Below are positions 25,245 to 33,758 of a DNA stretch of 61,335 nucleotides, one piece after another; the first letter of the stretch is position 1, and every line of letters starts with the position of its first letter. The DNA lies in contig LBRU01000003.1 of assembly GCA_000991575.1 (NCBI GenBank), positions 1 to 61,335 on the forward strand, written 5' to 3'. The notes under the pieces were generated by a model that ran no database searches, was not told where the DNA came from, and worked only from the letters and a program-made list of their open reading frames with translations. The stretch is from a candidate division TM6 bacterium GW2011_GWE2_36_25. Lineage in GTDB: Bacteria; Babelota; Babeliae; Babelales; UBA12409. A program made the translations under genes and the position numbers.

Positions 25245-25940
25245 TTAAATTTTAGACAATTTTTCTTCAATCAAATTTGTATTTTCTTGCAAAAATTTTA
25301 GTTCAAGGGCATTTTCAAGTCGATACTCACCAATTCTTGAACGAATCAGCGATTTTAAATAACCACCAGTATGCAAACAATTTCCAATATCTCGCGCAAG
25401 ACTGCGAATATAAACCCCTTTACCACAAGTAACTTTAATCTTTAATACTGGCCATTGATATGAAAGCAGATCGATAGATTTAATTTCGACCATTCTTGCC
25501 TCAAGCTCAAATATTTCTCCGCTACGAACTTTTTTATATGCACGAACCCCTTGAATTTTCATCGCTGAATAACGTGGCGGAATCTGCTCAATAAGCCCAA
25601 TAAATTTATGCAAACACGCTATTATTTCATTTTCAGAGGGGATATTTTTAACATCACATTCTTGCAATGGACCTTCTGCGTCATCAGTCTCGGAAAAAGC
25701 GGTTAGATCAATTTCTGCAATATATTCCTTTTCCATGTTCATCAAACTATCAATATGTTTTGTTGTTGCTCGACCAATGCACACCAACAAGACACCGGTA
25801 GCTAATGGATCCAATGTCCCCGCGTGCCCAATTTTTTTAATTCCAGTCAATTTTCGTAAAACTCGAATGACATCCATTGAACTATAATGTAACGGCTTAT
25901 TAATAATTAAAAAACCACTTTGATCTTTTTCCATAAACAA
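25245..25940 (-). CDS. truB: tRNA pseudouridine-55 synthase
   Basis: TruB isomerises U55 in the T-loop of tRNAs. The 231-residue protein carries NKPLHYSSMDVIRVLRKL near residue 15, the catalytic Asp in IGHAGTLDPLATGVLLVCIG near residue 42, QIPPRYSAMKIQGVRAYK near residue 125 and the CGKGVYIRSLARDIG motif near residue 180. It lacks a PUA domain, as in many short bacterial forms. The start may be the TTG at 25940 (better distance to GAG) or the ATG at 25934. Confidence 0.95.
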   Translation of the reverse strand: MFMEKDQSGFLIINKPLHYSSMDVIRVLRKLTGIKKIGHAGTLDPLATGVLLVCIGRATTKHIDSLMNMEKEYIAEIDLTAFSETDDAEGPLQECDVKNIPSENEIIACLHKFIGLIEQIPPRYSAMKIQGVRAYKKVRSGEIFELEARMVEIKSIDLLSYQWPVLKIKVTCGKGVYIRSLARDIGNCLHTGGYLKSLIRSRIGEYRLENALELKFLQENTNLIEEKLSKI

Positions 25941-26216
25941 TAATAAACTCTTACCAATCTTTATTTGAAAATATTAATCAATATAATATCTAAAAATTTT
26001 ACTTCAACTTTCACACACTATTTTTTTAGAACAACCCTTTAATAAGTTAAAAATCTTATAAATCACCCACAACACTTCAATTGATTGCTTTTAAAGAAAC
26101 ATATAAAGCATATTTAAAAATGAAACAATGATAATACGAAAGAAGCATCTTATTCAAGCAATACCTATTTTTCGATACTCCATTTATCTCAAGCAACCGC
26201 TTTTTAAGGAGAAAAA

Positions 26217-27578
26217 ATGATTTCAAAAATACTTCACGTCCTGTGGGGAAAATTAACACGAGAAGAATACAAAAAATTCGGCATACTCGGCATTGCAATC
26301 ATGCTTATTTTAGGCAACTATTGGATGTTGCGAACTACAAAAAATCCCCTTTTTGACATGCTTGTGGGATTAAAAAGATGGCAACCGGTAGCAAAAGCAT
26401 TTTCTCTCATTTTCATGATATTTATCGTCATTGGATACAGTAAACTTGTCGATATTTTTAAAAAAAATCGTCTCATCTATGTCATGTGTTCTTTATATAG
26501 TCTCGCATTTATCATTATAAGTTATCTCCTCGCGCATTCTTCTATCATAATTATTCCGGAATCTTCAACGCTTTACCCCATCTTTGCATGGATTCCAGGA
26601 AAATTATTAGGATGGTTTGCGTATATTCTTTTGGAAAGCTATGGAACACTCGTTGTAGCACTTTTTTACTCATTTGTCGCAAGCGTTATGACCGCAGATT
26701 TAGCAAAAAAAGGTTACGGATTGATGACCTTTATCATACAATTTGGAACCATTGGCGGATCGTTATTTACGGCAACATTTGTTAAAAAAATTGGCATACC
26801 AGTGCTTTATTTAATTGGCGGTTTCATTATTATGATCGTTCCCTTCGTAATTCGTTACTATCTACATGCGTTTCCCGAAGATATTGCTTACAAAAATCCA
26901 CCCTCTCCTGCTAAAAAATCAACCGGTTTCTTTTCTGGATTAAAATTACTTTTAACTCATTCATACATCTTAGGAATTTTCGTTGTCGCAACCTCTTATG
27001 AAATAATGGCAACCATCGTTGAATATCAAATGAATTATCTTGCTACCGACATGTATACGACTGAAGAATTTACCGTATTTACCAGTTATGAAGCGCTGGG
27101 AATCAATATCCTTGCACTCTTATTTGCATTCTTTGGTACCAGCTTCTTCCTCAGAAAATTAGGATTAAGATTCTGTTTAATTGCATTTCCACTAGCAATT
27201 GCAGCTATTATAAGTTTCAATTTTACCGCTTACATTTTTGGATTTTCATCCTATTCGATCATGTGGATTTTATTATTCGCTTCTATCGCTATCAAAGGAA
27301 CCAACTATGCACTCAACAAACCAACATCAGAAATTTTATATATTCCAACAAGTAAAGATATAAAATTTAAGGCAAAGGGATGGATAGATATGTTTGGTAA
27401 TCGCTCAACAAAAAGCCTTGGTGCAGGACTTTCTAAAGTATTTAGCTCATCATTTACACAACTTATAAGCTACTCAACCTTTATTTCGCTTGGCTTTATC
27501 GCATTTTGGCTCTTCGTAGCATCGTTTGCAGGAAATCGATTTAACAAACTACAAAAAGATAAAACTATTATTGAATAA
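26217..27578 (+). CDS. ADP/ATP translocase-like nucleotide transporter (TLC/NTT family)
   Basis: A 453-residue polytopic inner-membrane protein of the ADP,ATP carrier family found in plastids and in intracellular bacteria such as Rickettsia, Chlamydia and Dependentiae. Its relatives exchange host ATP for bacterial ADP or import other nucleotides. The N-terminal EYKKFGILGIAIMLILGNYW followed by LRTTKNPLF matches the family's KF...F.....Y..LR..KD opening. Later blocks include GTIGGSLFTATFVKKIG near residue 180 and KGTNYALNKPTSEILYIPTS near residue 360. It is 40-60 residues shorter than typical ATP/ADP exchangers. The specific substrate is not predictable. A secreted VanX-like peptidase gene follows 10 bp later and is probably co-transcribed. 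Confidence 0.92.
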   Translation: MISKILHVLWGKLTREEYKKFGILGIAIMLILGNYWMLRTTKNPLFDMLVGLKRWQPVAKAFSLIFMIFIVIGYSKLVDIFKKNRLIYVMCSLYSLAFIIISYLLAHSSIIIIPESSTLYPIFAWIPGKLLGWFAYILLESYGTLVVALFYSFVASVMTADLAKKGYGLMTFIIQFGTIGGSLFTATFVKKIGIPVLYLIGGFIIMIVPFVIRYYLHAFPEDIAYKNPPSPAKKSTGFFSGLKLLLTHSYILGIFVVATSYEIMATIVEYQMNYLATDMYTTEEFTVFTSYEALGINILALLFAFFGTSFFLRKLGLRFCLIAFPLAIAAIISFNFTAYIFGFSSYSIMWILLFASIAIKGTNYALNKPTSEILYIPTSKDIKFKAKGWIDMFGNRSTKSLGAGLSKVFSSSFTQLISYSTFISLGFIAFWLFVASFAGNRFNKLQKDKTIIE

Positions 27579-27588
27579 AGGAGTTATG

Positions 27589-28203
27589 ATGAAGATTTTC
27601 AAATCTACCCTACTAACATTTCTTGTTCTAGTTTCGTTGCTCAATAGCCACCAATTGATTGATATCAAAAAAGCAAATCCTACGATTATAATTGATTTAA
27701 GATATGCCACAACACAAAATTTTACCGGCAAAAAAATTTATACAAAAAATATATGTTATGTTCAGCAAGATATTGTCCCATTACTCGACAGTATACAAAA
27801 AGAACTTAACCAACAGGGACTTGGTCTCAAAATTTGGGATGCATATCGTCCAAAAGAAGCACAACAAGCATTTTGGGACATTGTACATGATGAACACTAT
27901 GTTTCTCATCCGACCAAAGGAAGACGCGTACATCTTCGTGGTGTTGCTATCGATGTCACCCTCATTGATTTAAAAACAGGAAAAGAACTTCTCATGCCAA
28001 CAGAATTTGACAATTTTTCATTAAAAGCACATGCAAACTCACTAACGGGGATTAATCAAGAGGCAATTAACAATAGAAAAAAGCTACAACACATCATGAT
28101 TAAACATGGATTTAAACCTGTCACAACTGAATGGTGGCACTTTGATAAAATTAATTGGCAAAAATATCCGATACTTGATATTAAATTTGAAGAGCTCGAT
28201 TAA
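27589..28203 (+). CDS. D-alanyl-D-alanine dipeptidase, VanX/DdpX family, exported
   Basis: A zinc D,D-dipeptidase of peptidase family M15D with 204 residues. The active-site set is intact: Arg87 in DAYRPKEAQQ, zinc ligands His115, Asp122 (HLRGVAIDVT) and His184, and the catalytic Glu181 in EWWHFD. A signal peptide (MKIFKSTLLTFLVLVSLLNS) implies periplasmic action, unlike cytoplasmic VanX of resistance operons, so a role in recycling or importing peptidoglycan-derived D-Ala is more likely than vancomycin resistance. The second of two adjacent ATGs fits the AAAGGAG spacing better. The gene follows the nucleotide transporter gene within one transcript. Confidence 0.9.
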   Translation: MKIFKSTLLTFLVLVSLLNSHQLIDIKKANPTIIIDLRYATTQNFTGKKIYTKNICYVQQDIVPLLDSIQKELNQQGLGLKIWDAYRPKEAQQAFWDIVHDEHYVSHPTKGRRVHLRGVAIDVTLIDLKTGKELLMPTEFDNFSLKAHANSLTGINQEAINNRKKLQHIMIKHGFKPVTTEWWHFDKINWQKYPILDIKFEELD

Positions 28204-28235
28204 AATGAATTATTCATTAAAACTTAGAAAATAAT

Positions 28236-28511
28236 TTATTTTTCGAATTTATTAGGCTTGCCATCTAAAACATCTTGAATAGCATCTAATCGCGGCTGTA
28301 ATACTTCTTTACAAAGTCCACTACGCATTTCGTGAGCCATAAAGTTACCAAGAATAAGCTTTCCCACGCGACCTGGAATCATCATACGAGATGCGTCGGC
28401 GTATCCCCTCTCATATTGACGTTTATATCCCTCTGAACAAGAAACATCATTCTGCATAGCAAAAACTGAAGTAAAAAATAAAAGACTGGAAAAAAAGAAA
28501 GTTTTTTTCAT
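28236..28511 (-). CDS. Small secreted protein, 91 aa
   Basis: Unrecognised. A signal peptide (MKKTFFFSSLLFFTSVFA) is followed by MQND. The mature part has two cysteines (VSCSEGY and GLCKEV), a basic YKRQYERGYADASRMM helix and a C-terminal LQPRLDAIQDVLDG. The ATG at 28511 is chosen because AGGAA lies four bases upstream and the signal peptide then begins properly; a longer frame adds ten unconvincing residues. Confidence 0.68.
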   Translation of the reverse strand: MKKTFFFSSLLFFTSVFAMQNDVSCSEGYKRQYERGYADASRMMIPGRVGKLILGNFMAHEMRSGLCKEVLQPRLDAIQDVLDGKPNKFEK

Positions 28512-28585
28512 AGATTTCCTATTAAAATAAATGTTCAAGATAATAGCATAGCTTGCAAAAAAAACTTTTTAAACCGCTTATAACA

Positions 28586-29164
28586 TTAAATCTTCTTATT
28601 GATTTGGCGATAAATTAATTTTGCCGATTCTTCAGGAGAAATTTGTGCGGTATTGATCTTCAACGATTGTGGCATATTTTTATGCAAACACCGCACACAA
28701 TATTGTAAATGTGCTTGCGCATTCTCGCCAATCTTTTTTCGTTGCGCTTCACGCCTTATTAATTCATCTAATGGGACATCCAAATGAACCCAAATTACTG
28801 ACAACCCCTTCCAGTATTTTTCACAATCTTTCAGCCATTCCTCATCCAAAAAAATGTGATCAAGCACAACCGAATGTCCACGCAATGCAAGTTCACCCAC
28901 CATTTGATGAAATGCCTTCATTGATTGCTGCGCAATTGGACCAAATTTAACACGCAATTCGTCATCAACGGAATAACAACTAAACCCTTTTTCTTGCTCC
29001 CTTCCAAAATAAAATTTAGAAGGCATAATATTTTCGGCCCATGCATCCAAACCCAACAAATAAAGGGGTTCTTCGGAAAGTTCCTGTAGTGCTCGTGCAA
29101 TAGTTGTTTTTCCCGCAGCTGGCGCACCATACAAAACAATAATCAGACCCTGTTTGTTTTTCAT
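28586..29164 (-). CDS. Chloramphenicol phosphotransferase-like P-loop kinase
   Basis: A 192-residue P-loop kinase. Walker A is GAPAAGKTT (residues 13-21). The flow LYLLGLDAWAENIMPSKF, then LRGHSVVLDHIFLDEEWLKD and WVHLDVPLDELIRREAQRKK follows the chloramphenicol 3-O-phosphotransferase (CPT) family, including the Asp in GLD that acts as base in the Streptomyces enzyme. The natural substrate in other bacteria is rarely known, so drug resistance is only a possibility. It is last in an operon after the LD-carboxypeptidase, separated by 2 bp. Confidence 0.82.
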   Translation of the reverse strand: MKNKQGLIIVLYGAPAAGKTTIARALQELSEEPLYLLGLDAWAENIMPSKFYFGREQEKGFSCYSVDDELRVKFGPIAQQSMKAFHQMVGELALRGHSVVLDHIFLDEEWLKDCEKYWKGLSVIWVHLDVPLDELIRREAQRKKIGENAQAHLQYCVRCLHKNMPQSLKINTAQISPEESAKLIYRQINKKI

Positions 29165-29166
29165 AT

Positions 29167-30153
29167 TTAATGCTTTAAAACTTTTATAAAGGAACCAAAC
29201 TTTAATATTTCAAGCTCAACGCAACCCCCAATTGGCCATGTAACCTTAGGATCGGTATGTCCAAAATCAACATTGGCAATAACTGGCAATCGATCAAGCT
29301 CTTTTTTTGACTTAATACATTTTGTAAGCATCGCGTCAGTCATTCCACTTCCTGGTTGAAAACGACCAATTACAATCCCTTTCACTTGATCAAAGTCCGG
29401 TTGATGAACCAATGATTGTAATCGCCGATCAAACTCATAAAATTTAGTTTCAGCATCATCTTCAATAAACAAAATTTTATCTTTTAATGCTGGACAATAT
29501 TCAGTTCCGAATAAGAGTGAAAATGTCCCCAAATTACCGCCAACAATAGTTCCAGTTGCCTGACCTTCATTAATGATTAACCATCCTGCATTTGGCATTA
29601 AATGACGCTCATTTTGATTAATCCACCATTCATCATCGCTCCAGCTCTCTGATGGCTCAATTAAGAATGGTCGATCATCAAACAAACATTTTTTCACATA
29701 ATCTAATGTGTAATCAAAATAATGTTCTTGTGCACATGTTGAATAATGGGGACCAGAATACGTCACCAATCCCGTCTGCGCAAAAATTGCATTTTGTAAT
29801 GCGGTAATATCTGAAAAACCACATAAAATTTTCGGATTATTTTTAATCAGTTGCCAATCAACATAACGTAATAACTGATTCGAATTATAACCACCAATAA
29901 CGGTAAAAATTGCATTTATTTTGTCGTCTAAAAATGCAGCATGCACATCTTCAATACGTGATGCAATCGATGAAGAATAAAAATCATCATTCTCCTCAAC
30001 ATAACGCCCAAAGGAAATATTTAAGCCTAATTCTTGAAACCGGTTGTTGGCAATTGCTCGTGTTTCATCATCAATAATAGAAAGAGACCGTGCCGGAGTA
30101 ACGACTCTGACACAGTCACCTTTTTTTAATTTCGGAGGAAAAATAATATTCAT
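29167..30153 (-). CDS. LD-carboxypeptidase / MccF-like S66 peptidase
   Basis: A serine peptidase of family S66, 328 residues. The nucleophile Ser114 lies in CGFSDITALQNA, the N-terminal KGDCVRVVTPARS and VIGGYNSNQLL blocks are typical, and the Glu and His of the triad should lie in FIEDDAETKFYEFDRRLQSL and DFGHTDPKVTWPIG. Family members either trim tetrapeptides in murein recycling (LdcA) or inactivate microcin C (MccF); the acidic EYC..LKDKILFIEDDAE loop and length resemble the MccF branch. There is no signal peptide, so it acts in the cytoplasm. Its ATG overlaps the stop of the upstream lipoprotein gene (TAATG). Confidence 0.9.
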   Translation of the reverse strand: MNIIFPPKLKKGDCVRVVTPARSLSIIDDETRAIANNRFQELGLNISFGRYVEENDDFYSSSIASRIEDVHAAFLDDKINAIFTVIGGYNSNQLLRYVDWQLIKNNPKILCGFSDITALQNAIFAQTGLVTYSGPHYSTCAQEHYFDYTLDYVKKCLFDDRPFLIEPSESWSDDEWWINQNERHLMPNAGWLIINEGQATGTIVGGNLGTFSLLFGTEYCPALKDKILFIEDDAETKFYEFDRRLQSLVHQPDFDQVKGIVIGRFQPGSGMTDAMLTKCIKSKKELDRLPVIANVDFGHTDPKVTWPIGGCVELEILKFGSFIKVLKH

Positions 30154-31673
30154 TACTTGCGTAACCCAAAGAGCTTCAAAATGCTGGCTATCGCTGCATT
30201 CAAACCTGAAGCAATCACCTGATACATTTTAACAAACCACCCTTTAATCACGCTCCAAGCTTTGACAAATAATTGAGCAAACTTATGCATAAATCCTTGA
30301 TCAAGCTCTTTCTTCTTTTTCGCAATTTCAGCACGCTCTTTTTCAAGCAACTCTTTTTCTGCCGCTATTTCTTTTTGATCTTTTTCTTGATCTGCCTTTT
30401 CAAATTTTTCAAATTCCTGGGCAAGATCAACACCTTTTTGTTTAAGCTCATTAACAGCATTTTTTATATTACTTAAATGATCTTTAACTTGCTGAGCACT
30501 TTCATTAAAATAATTCCATAATTCACCAGCAAGATAATCACGATTCTTTTCAACCGTCTTAAGAAATCCTTCCATCTCATAAAAGAGCAAACGCGCTTTT
30601 TTATCATTTAATTCTTTACCAATGGCTTTAAAGTGCTCCCACGCCTGTTTTTCATAATTCCGGCAAACACCAGCTTGCTGATTTAAATTATTCATAACAA
30701 TACCTAAAGCATCTTCAAGTTCATCAACCGCACTCAAATCTAACTTTAATTGTTCTAATTTTGCTTGTTTTTCCTTTAATGTTTTCAAGAACTCACGTTC
30801 TTTTTCATCAAGCGCACCCTGCGTTTCTCTTTGGTTTTTTGTATCTTCAATCAAATTATCTAATAACTCTGCAATCTTACCTTGTTCAAAACCAAGCTCT
30901 CTAAATTCAACATCAGAAATTTTATCAACATCATTACGAGCCTGAACAAACTTTACCTGCACATCATAAAGTTCATTGTTCGTCTTCATGATCTTTTCAT
31001 ATGTCTTTTCACCTTGCGCCCAGAAAGCTCGCTTTATAACCCAATTTCCACCGGCATCCAAACCAGTAGTATCGAGTTCAGAAGGCAAACATTCAGGTGG
31101 CGTCAACTCAAGCTCAACTCTTTCTTTTTCTGCAACAGTTTTCTTTAATTCTTCCGGTTTGGGCTCAACTGGTGCAACGGGAACACCAACTTTATCTGCC
31201 ATTTCAGTTTTTTGTTCAATGGATGAAGGGACAGTTTTCGCACCTTCTGGCAATGGCCATTGTTCTATAATGGCAGCTTCCGCAACTTCTCCCGGCGTCT
31301 CTGGCTTCTTTGGTCCAACCCCTTCATCAACGGTTCCTTCATTTATTGCATAGGTCGAAAAATCCACATTCACCGCTTTTGGTTCTGAACCTTTATCAAG
31401 AGGCACTGCATCTGCTGCTGTAAGATCTTTTACCGATATTTCAAAGTCTGGTTGAGAATCAACCGATTTAACCTCTTTTGCGAAAGTCTTTTGATTTGCA
31501 ATAGGCGTATCTATTGGTACATTCTTAATATTTTGAACTGATGGGTTTAGGGGCGATTGAACAGAGTGCATTAAAGCACCTGTCGAACCCGCCGATGATG
31601 ACATCGCTGGTTCGACAGTATTAATACAACTTATAATAAAAAAAAATAGACTAACGCTAAAATACGTCTTCAT
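30153..31673 (-). CDS. Putative lipoprotein with long coiled coil, 506 aa
   Basis: Function unknown. The N-terminus reads as a lipoprotein leader (MKTYFSVSLFFFIISC, lipobox IISC). Residues about 25-200 are low-complexity, Pro/Glu/Val/Thr-rich and probably disordered. Residues about 215-460 are strongly helical with coiled-coil composition (ending in EKELLEKERAEIAKKKKEL). The C-terminus (about residues 468-506) contains hydrophobic/amphipathic segments ending in ILKLFGLRK. This may be a periplasm-spanning protein held at both ends. It is first of an operon with the S66 peptidase and CPT-like kinase, whose start codon overlaps its stop, which suggests linked function. Confidence 0.75.
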   Translation of the reverse strand: MKTYFSVSLFFFIISCINTVEPAMSSSAGSTGALMHSVQSPLNPSVQNIKNVPIDTPIANQKTFAKEVKSVDSQPDFEISVKDLTAADAVPLDKGSEPKAVNVDFSTYAINEGTVDEGVGPKKPETPGEVAEAAIIEQWPLPEGAKTVPSSIEQKTEMADKVGVPVAPVEPKPEELKKTVAEKERVELELTPPECLPSELDTTGLDAGGNWVIKRAFWAQGEKTYEKIMKTNNELYDVQVKFVQARNDVDKISDVEFRELGFEQGKIAELLDNLIEDTKNQRETQGALDEKEREFLKTLKEKQAKLEQLKLDLSAVDELEDALGIVMNNLNQQAGVCRNYEKQAWEHFKAIGKELNDKKARLLFYEMEGFLKTVEKNRDYLAGELWNYFNESAQQVKDHLSNIKNAVNELKQKGVDLAQEFEKFEKADQEKDQKEIAAEKELLEKERAEIAKKKKELDQGFMHKFAQLFVKAWSVIKGWFVKMYQVIASGLNAAIASILKLFGLRK

Positions 31674-31696
31674 TAAAACATCCTTTTTTACTTTTT

Positions 31697-32158
31697 TTAC
31701 AAGGTTTTAGACAACGCTTTAAGTTCATCATATAAACCTTCGCACAATTCTTCGGCCTCGGGAGAAGTATAACTCCAACGGACCCCGCTATCAACTCTGA
31801 CAAGAACTGAGCGATCACACTTAATATCAATAATATCGATACGAACGATATTCATAAGTGGATGCACTTCTGATGGCGCACGCACAACACCTGCGCGGCC
31901 AAGAATACTATACGCAATGTTATTCTCATCCATGAAGCAGAGCATCACCTTCTTTTGCCAAACCATATTATGGTAACCAGTATGATCTTTGTGAATAGAA
32001 ATCAAAACGCTTTCAAGCCCCTTAGGATACACACATTGAATTGGTGTTGTATTTGGAATACCCTTTTCAGAAAATGTTGCCAATACTGCAACTGTTTTAC
32101 ACTTTTTTAACACAGCAACTAAATCTTCGGGCAACTTTACCCCAACATGTTTAGCCAT
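31697..32158 (-). CDS. Pyridoxamine 5'-phosphate oxidase-fold protein
   Basis: A 153-residue protein with the split-barrel FMN-binding fold pattern: AVLATFSEKGIPNTTPI near residue 23, a VLISIHKDHTGYHNMVWQKK strand-turn near residue 50 and ILGRAGVVRAPSEVHPL near residue 85. Members bind flavins or F420 and reduce diverse substrates; it is too short and divergent to be PdxH. It is a single gene. An extended -10 promoter is visible about 137 bp upstream. Confidence 0.72.
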   Translation of the reverse strand: MAKHVGVKLPEDLVAVLKKCKTVAVLATFSEKGIPNTTPIQCVYPKGLESVLISIHKDHTGYHNMVWQKKVMLCFMDENNIAYSILGRAGVVRAPSEVHPLMNIVRIDIIDIKCDRSVLVRVDSGVRWSYTSPEAEELCEGLYDELKALSKTL

Positions 32159-32294
32159 TCAATCCCTCTATAATTTTGACAATTTTACGCTAAAACAAAA
32201 GAGATGCTCTTTATACGCTCACCCCCTTAAAATTTATTTAATCAATTAAATTGTCCCTAAATACATTGTTTTAAGTTGTGACATAAGTAATTAC

Positions 32295-32303
32295 AGTATA
32301 CCA
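32295..32303 (-). promoter_or_regulatory. Extended -10 promoter, minus strand
   Basis: Read on the minus strand, TGGTATACT gives an extended -10 (TGn plus TATACT). It is preceded by TTGACA only 7 bp upstream, too close to serve as its -35. It would give a leader of about 130 nt for the PPOX-fold gene; no riboswitch fold was recognised in that leader. Confidence 0.35.
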
Positions 32304-32347
32304 GATATGTCAAGTCTATGCCGTAAAACTGGTACTTTTAGAGCACA

Positions 32348-32863
32348 TTACTCATGTTCGGCTAAAGAAACATTGATCTGTTCGATGATCTGAACGGCCT
32401 TCTCAAGCCAATCTAACACCTGCGTCTGATCAACTTGAACATAATTGAACTTAATTTGATTTGCCATAGAAACAACCACTGTGAGCTCATCAATATAAGG
32501 CTGAAATTGTTTAATATTTTTTATAAGAATTAACCACTCTTGATCGGTCAATCCTTTAATTGATTTATCATTCAACAACCAAGCCGTGTATGATTTTAAA
32601 ATTGATGTTAATAAAATAATCGCATCTGAAAGAGAAATGCGCCCTTGTTTTACCCCTTCAATTCCTTTTTCCAACAAACTAACCAAAAGCGTAGAGACAG
32701 GCATTTCAACTCGCTCCCTGGAACGTCTTTTTTTAAACCAAATAACCAAAATGAGACTCGTTATTAAAAAAAGAGCTCCCAAAAGAACTATCGGCTGCGT
32801 CCACCATGAAACAAATGAAGAAGAATAAATATCTAAATCAAGTTGTTCTGTTAACTGCTGCAT
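32348..32863 (-). CDS. Membrane protein linked to DUF58 gene, 171 aa
   Basis: Not assigned to a named family with certainty. One membrane helix (about residues 25-45, WTQPIVLLGALFLITSLILV) is followed by KKRRSR and a helical cytoplasmic domain with LLVSLLEKGIEGVKQGRISL, WLLNDKSIKGLTDQEWLILI and EKAVQIIEQI. The helix plus 'LTDQEW' pattern resembles the DUF4381-type proteins that accompany DUF58/vWA gene sets. It follows the DUF58 gene by 13 bp. Downstream is a 190-bp gap before the PPOX-fold gene. Confidence 0.65.
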   Translation of the reverse strand: MQQLTEQLDLDIYSSSFVSWWTQPIVLLGALFLITSLILVIWFKKRRSRERVEMPVSTLLVSLLEKGIEGVKQGRISLSDAIILLTSILKSYTAWLLNDKSIKGLTDQEWLILIKNIKQFQPYIDELTVVVSMANQIKFNYVQVDQTQVLDWLEKAVQIIEQINVSLAEHE

Positions 32864-32876
32864 CGTTTTATCTTTC

Positions 32877-33752
32877 TTATTTCATAGACATGTGAAACAT
32901 ACGCTTCTTAAAGAATTCAACAAGTTGCGCACAACTATCATAATGATAAGAAACATCAACGACATCAATACCTACATGCAAAAACATTTTATTTTGCTGC
33001 ATCATACGACTTTTCAATAACCGTGCAGCAGAACTTTGCTCAGATGATTCAATATATAATGTTTGGCCCGACTCAACATCTTCAACTTGTAAAAAACCAA
33101 CAGATGGCAACATGCGCTCAATAGGATCATAACAACGCACTGCTACCAAATCGACGCGCAAAGACGCAGCACGTAACGATTTTTCAAATTGTTCATCAAT
33201 AAAATCTGAAATCACAAAAACGATTGCATCTTTATACCATTTTTCAGCAACGTAATCCAAGACCGATGATAAATTCGTATTCCTATTAAATTTTGGTTGA
33301 TATTCATGAAGTTGCTGTAATAAAAAATGAAGATGTGCTTCAGTATTTTTGGGTTCAATAATACGATCAACATCATCGGCAAAGAATAATAATCCAATAC
33401 TGTCTTTTGCATAATGCGCAGCAAAAGCTAATATCGTCGCAATCTCTTTAATTTTTTCAAAACGAACCATTGCTGATCCGTAAAAACTTGATCCAGAAAT
33501 ATCTATTGCTAAAATCATCCGACGATTACGTTCTTCAAGACATTCCTTAACGAACATTCTATTTAAACGACTCGAACTCTTCCAGTCAATAAAGCGCACA
33601 TCATCACCAAATTGATATTCACGAATCTGATGAAATTCCACACCATAACCGCGATGTGCCGAAACAACATCACCTGCTAATGGCCCCTCCATCAATCCCT
33701 TAGTTACAATTTTGAGTTTGCGAATTTTTCGTTGAATTTCTGGCGAAAGCAT
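32877..33752 (-). CDS. DUF58 domain protein
   Basis: A 291-residue protein with the DUF58 signature REYQFGDDVRFIDWKSSSRL near residue 43, preceded by GDVVSAHRGYGVEFHQI, followed by a von Willebrand-A-like fold starting LAIDISGSSFYG near residue 80 (a MIDAS-like DxSxS) and IVFVISDFID near residue 177. DUF58 proteins usually act with a MoxR AAA ATPase and vWA membrane proteins in cell-envelope maturation. No MoxR gene lies in the window. It lies 6 bp after serS and 13 bp before a small membrane protein gene on the same strand. Confidence 0.88.
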   Translation of the reverse strand: MLSPEIQRKIRKLKIVTKGLMEGPLAGDVVSAHRGYGVEFHQIREYQFGDDVRFIDWKSSSRLNRMFVKECLEERNRRMILAIDISGSSFYGSAMVRFEKIKEIATILAFAAHYAKDSIGLLFFADDVDRIIEPKNTEAHLHFLLQQLHEYQPKFNRNTNLSSVLDYVAEKWYKDAIVFVISDFIDEQFEKSLRAASLRVDLVAVRCYDPIERMLPSVGFLQVEDVESGQTLYIESSEQSSAARLLKSRMMQQNKMFLHVGIDVVDVSYHYDSCAQLVEFFKKRMFHMSMK

Positions 33753-33758
33753 TTTTAT

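Noticed and set aside
26077-26298. 73-codon minus-strand frame overlapping the nucleotide transporter start
   Set aside because: It covers the transporter's ribosome site and first codons on the opposite strand and shows no family pattern.
30882-31353. Plus-strand frames of 88 and 125 codons within the lipoprotein gene
   Set aside because: They are antisense to a long, well-started gene with lipobox and coiled coil, and have no ribosome sites.
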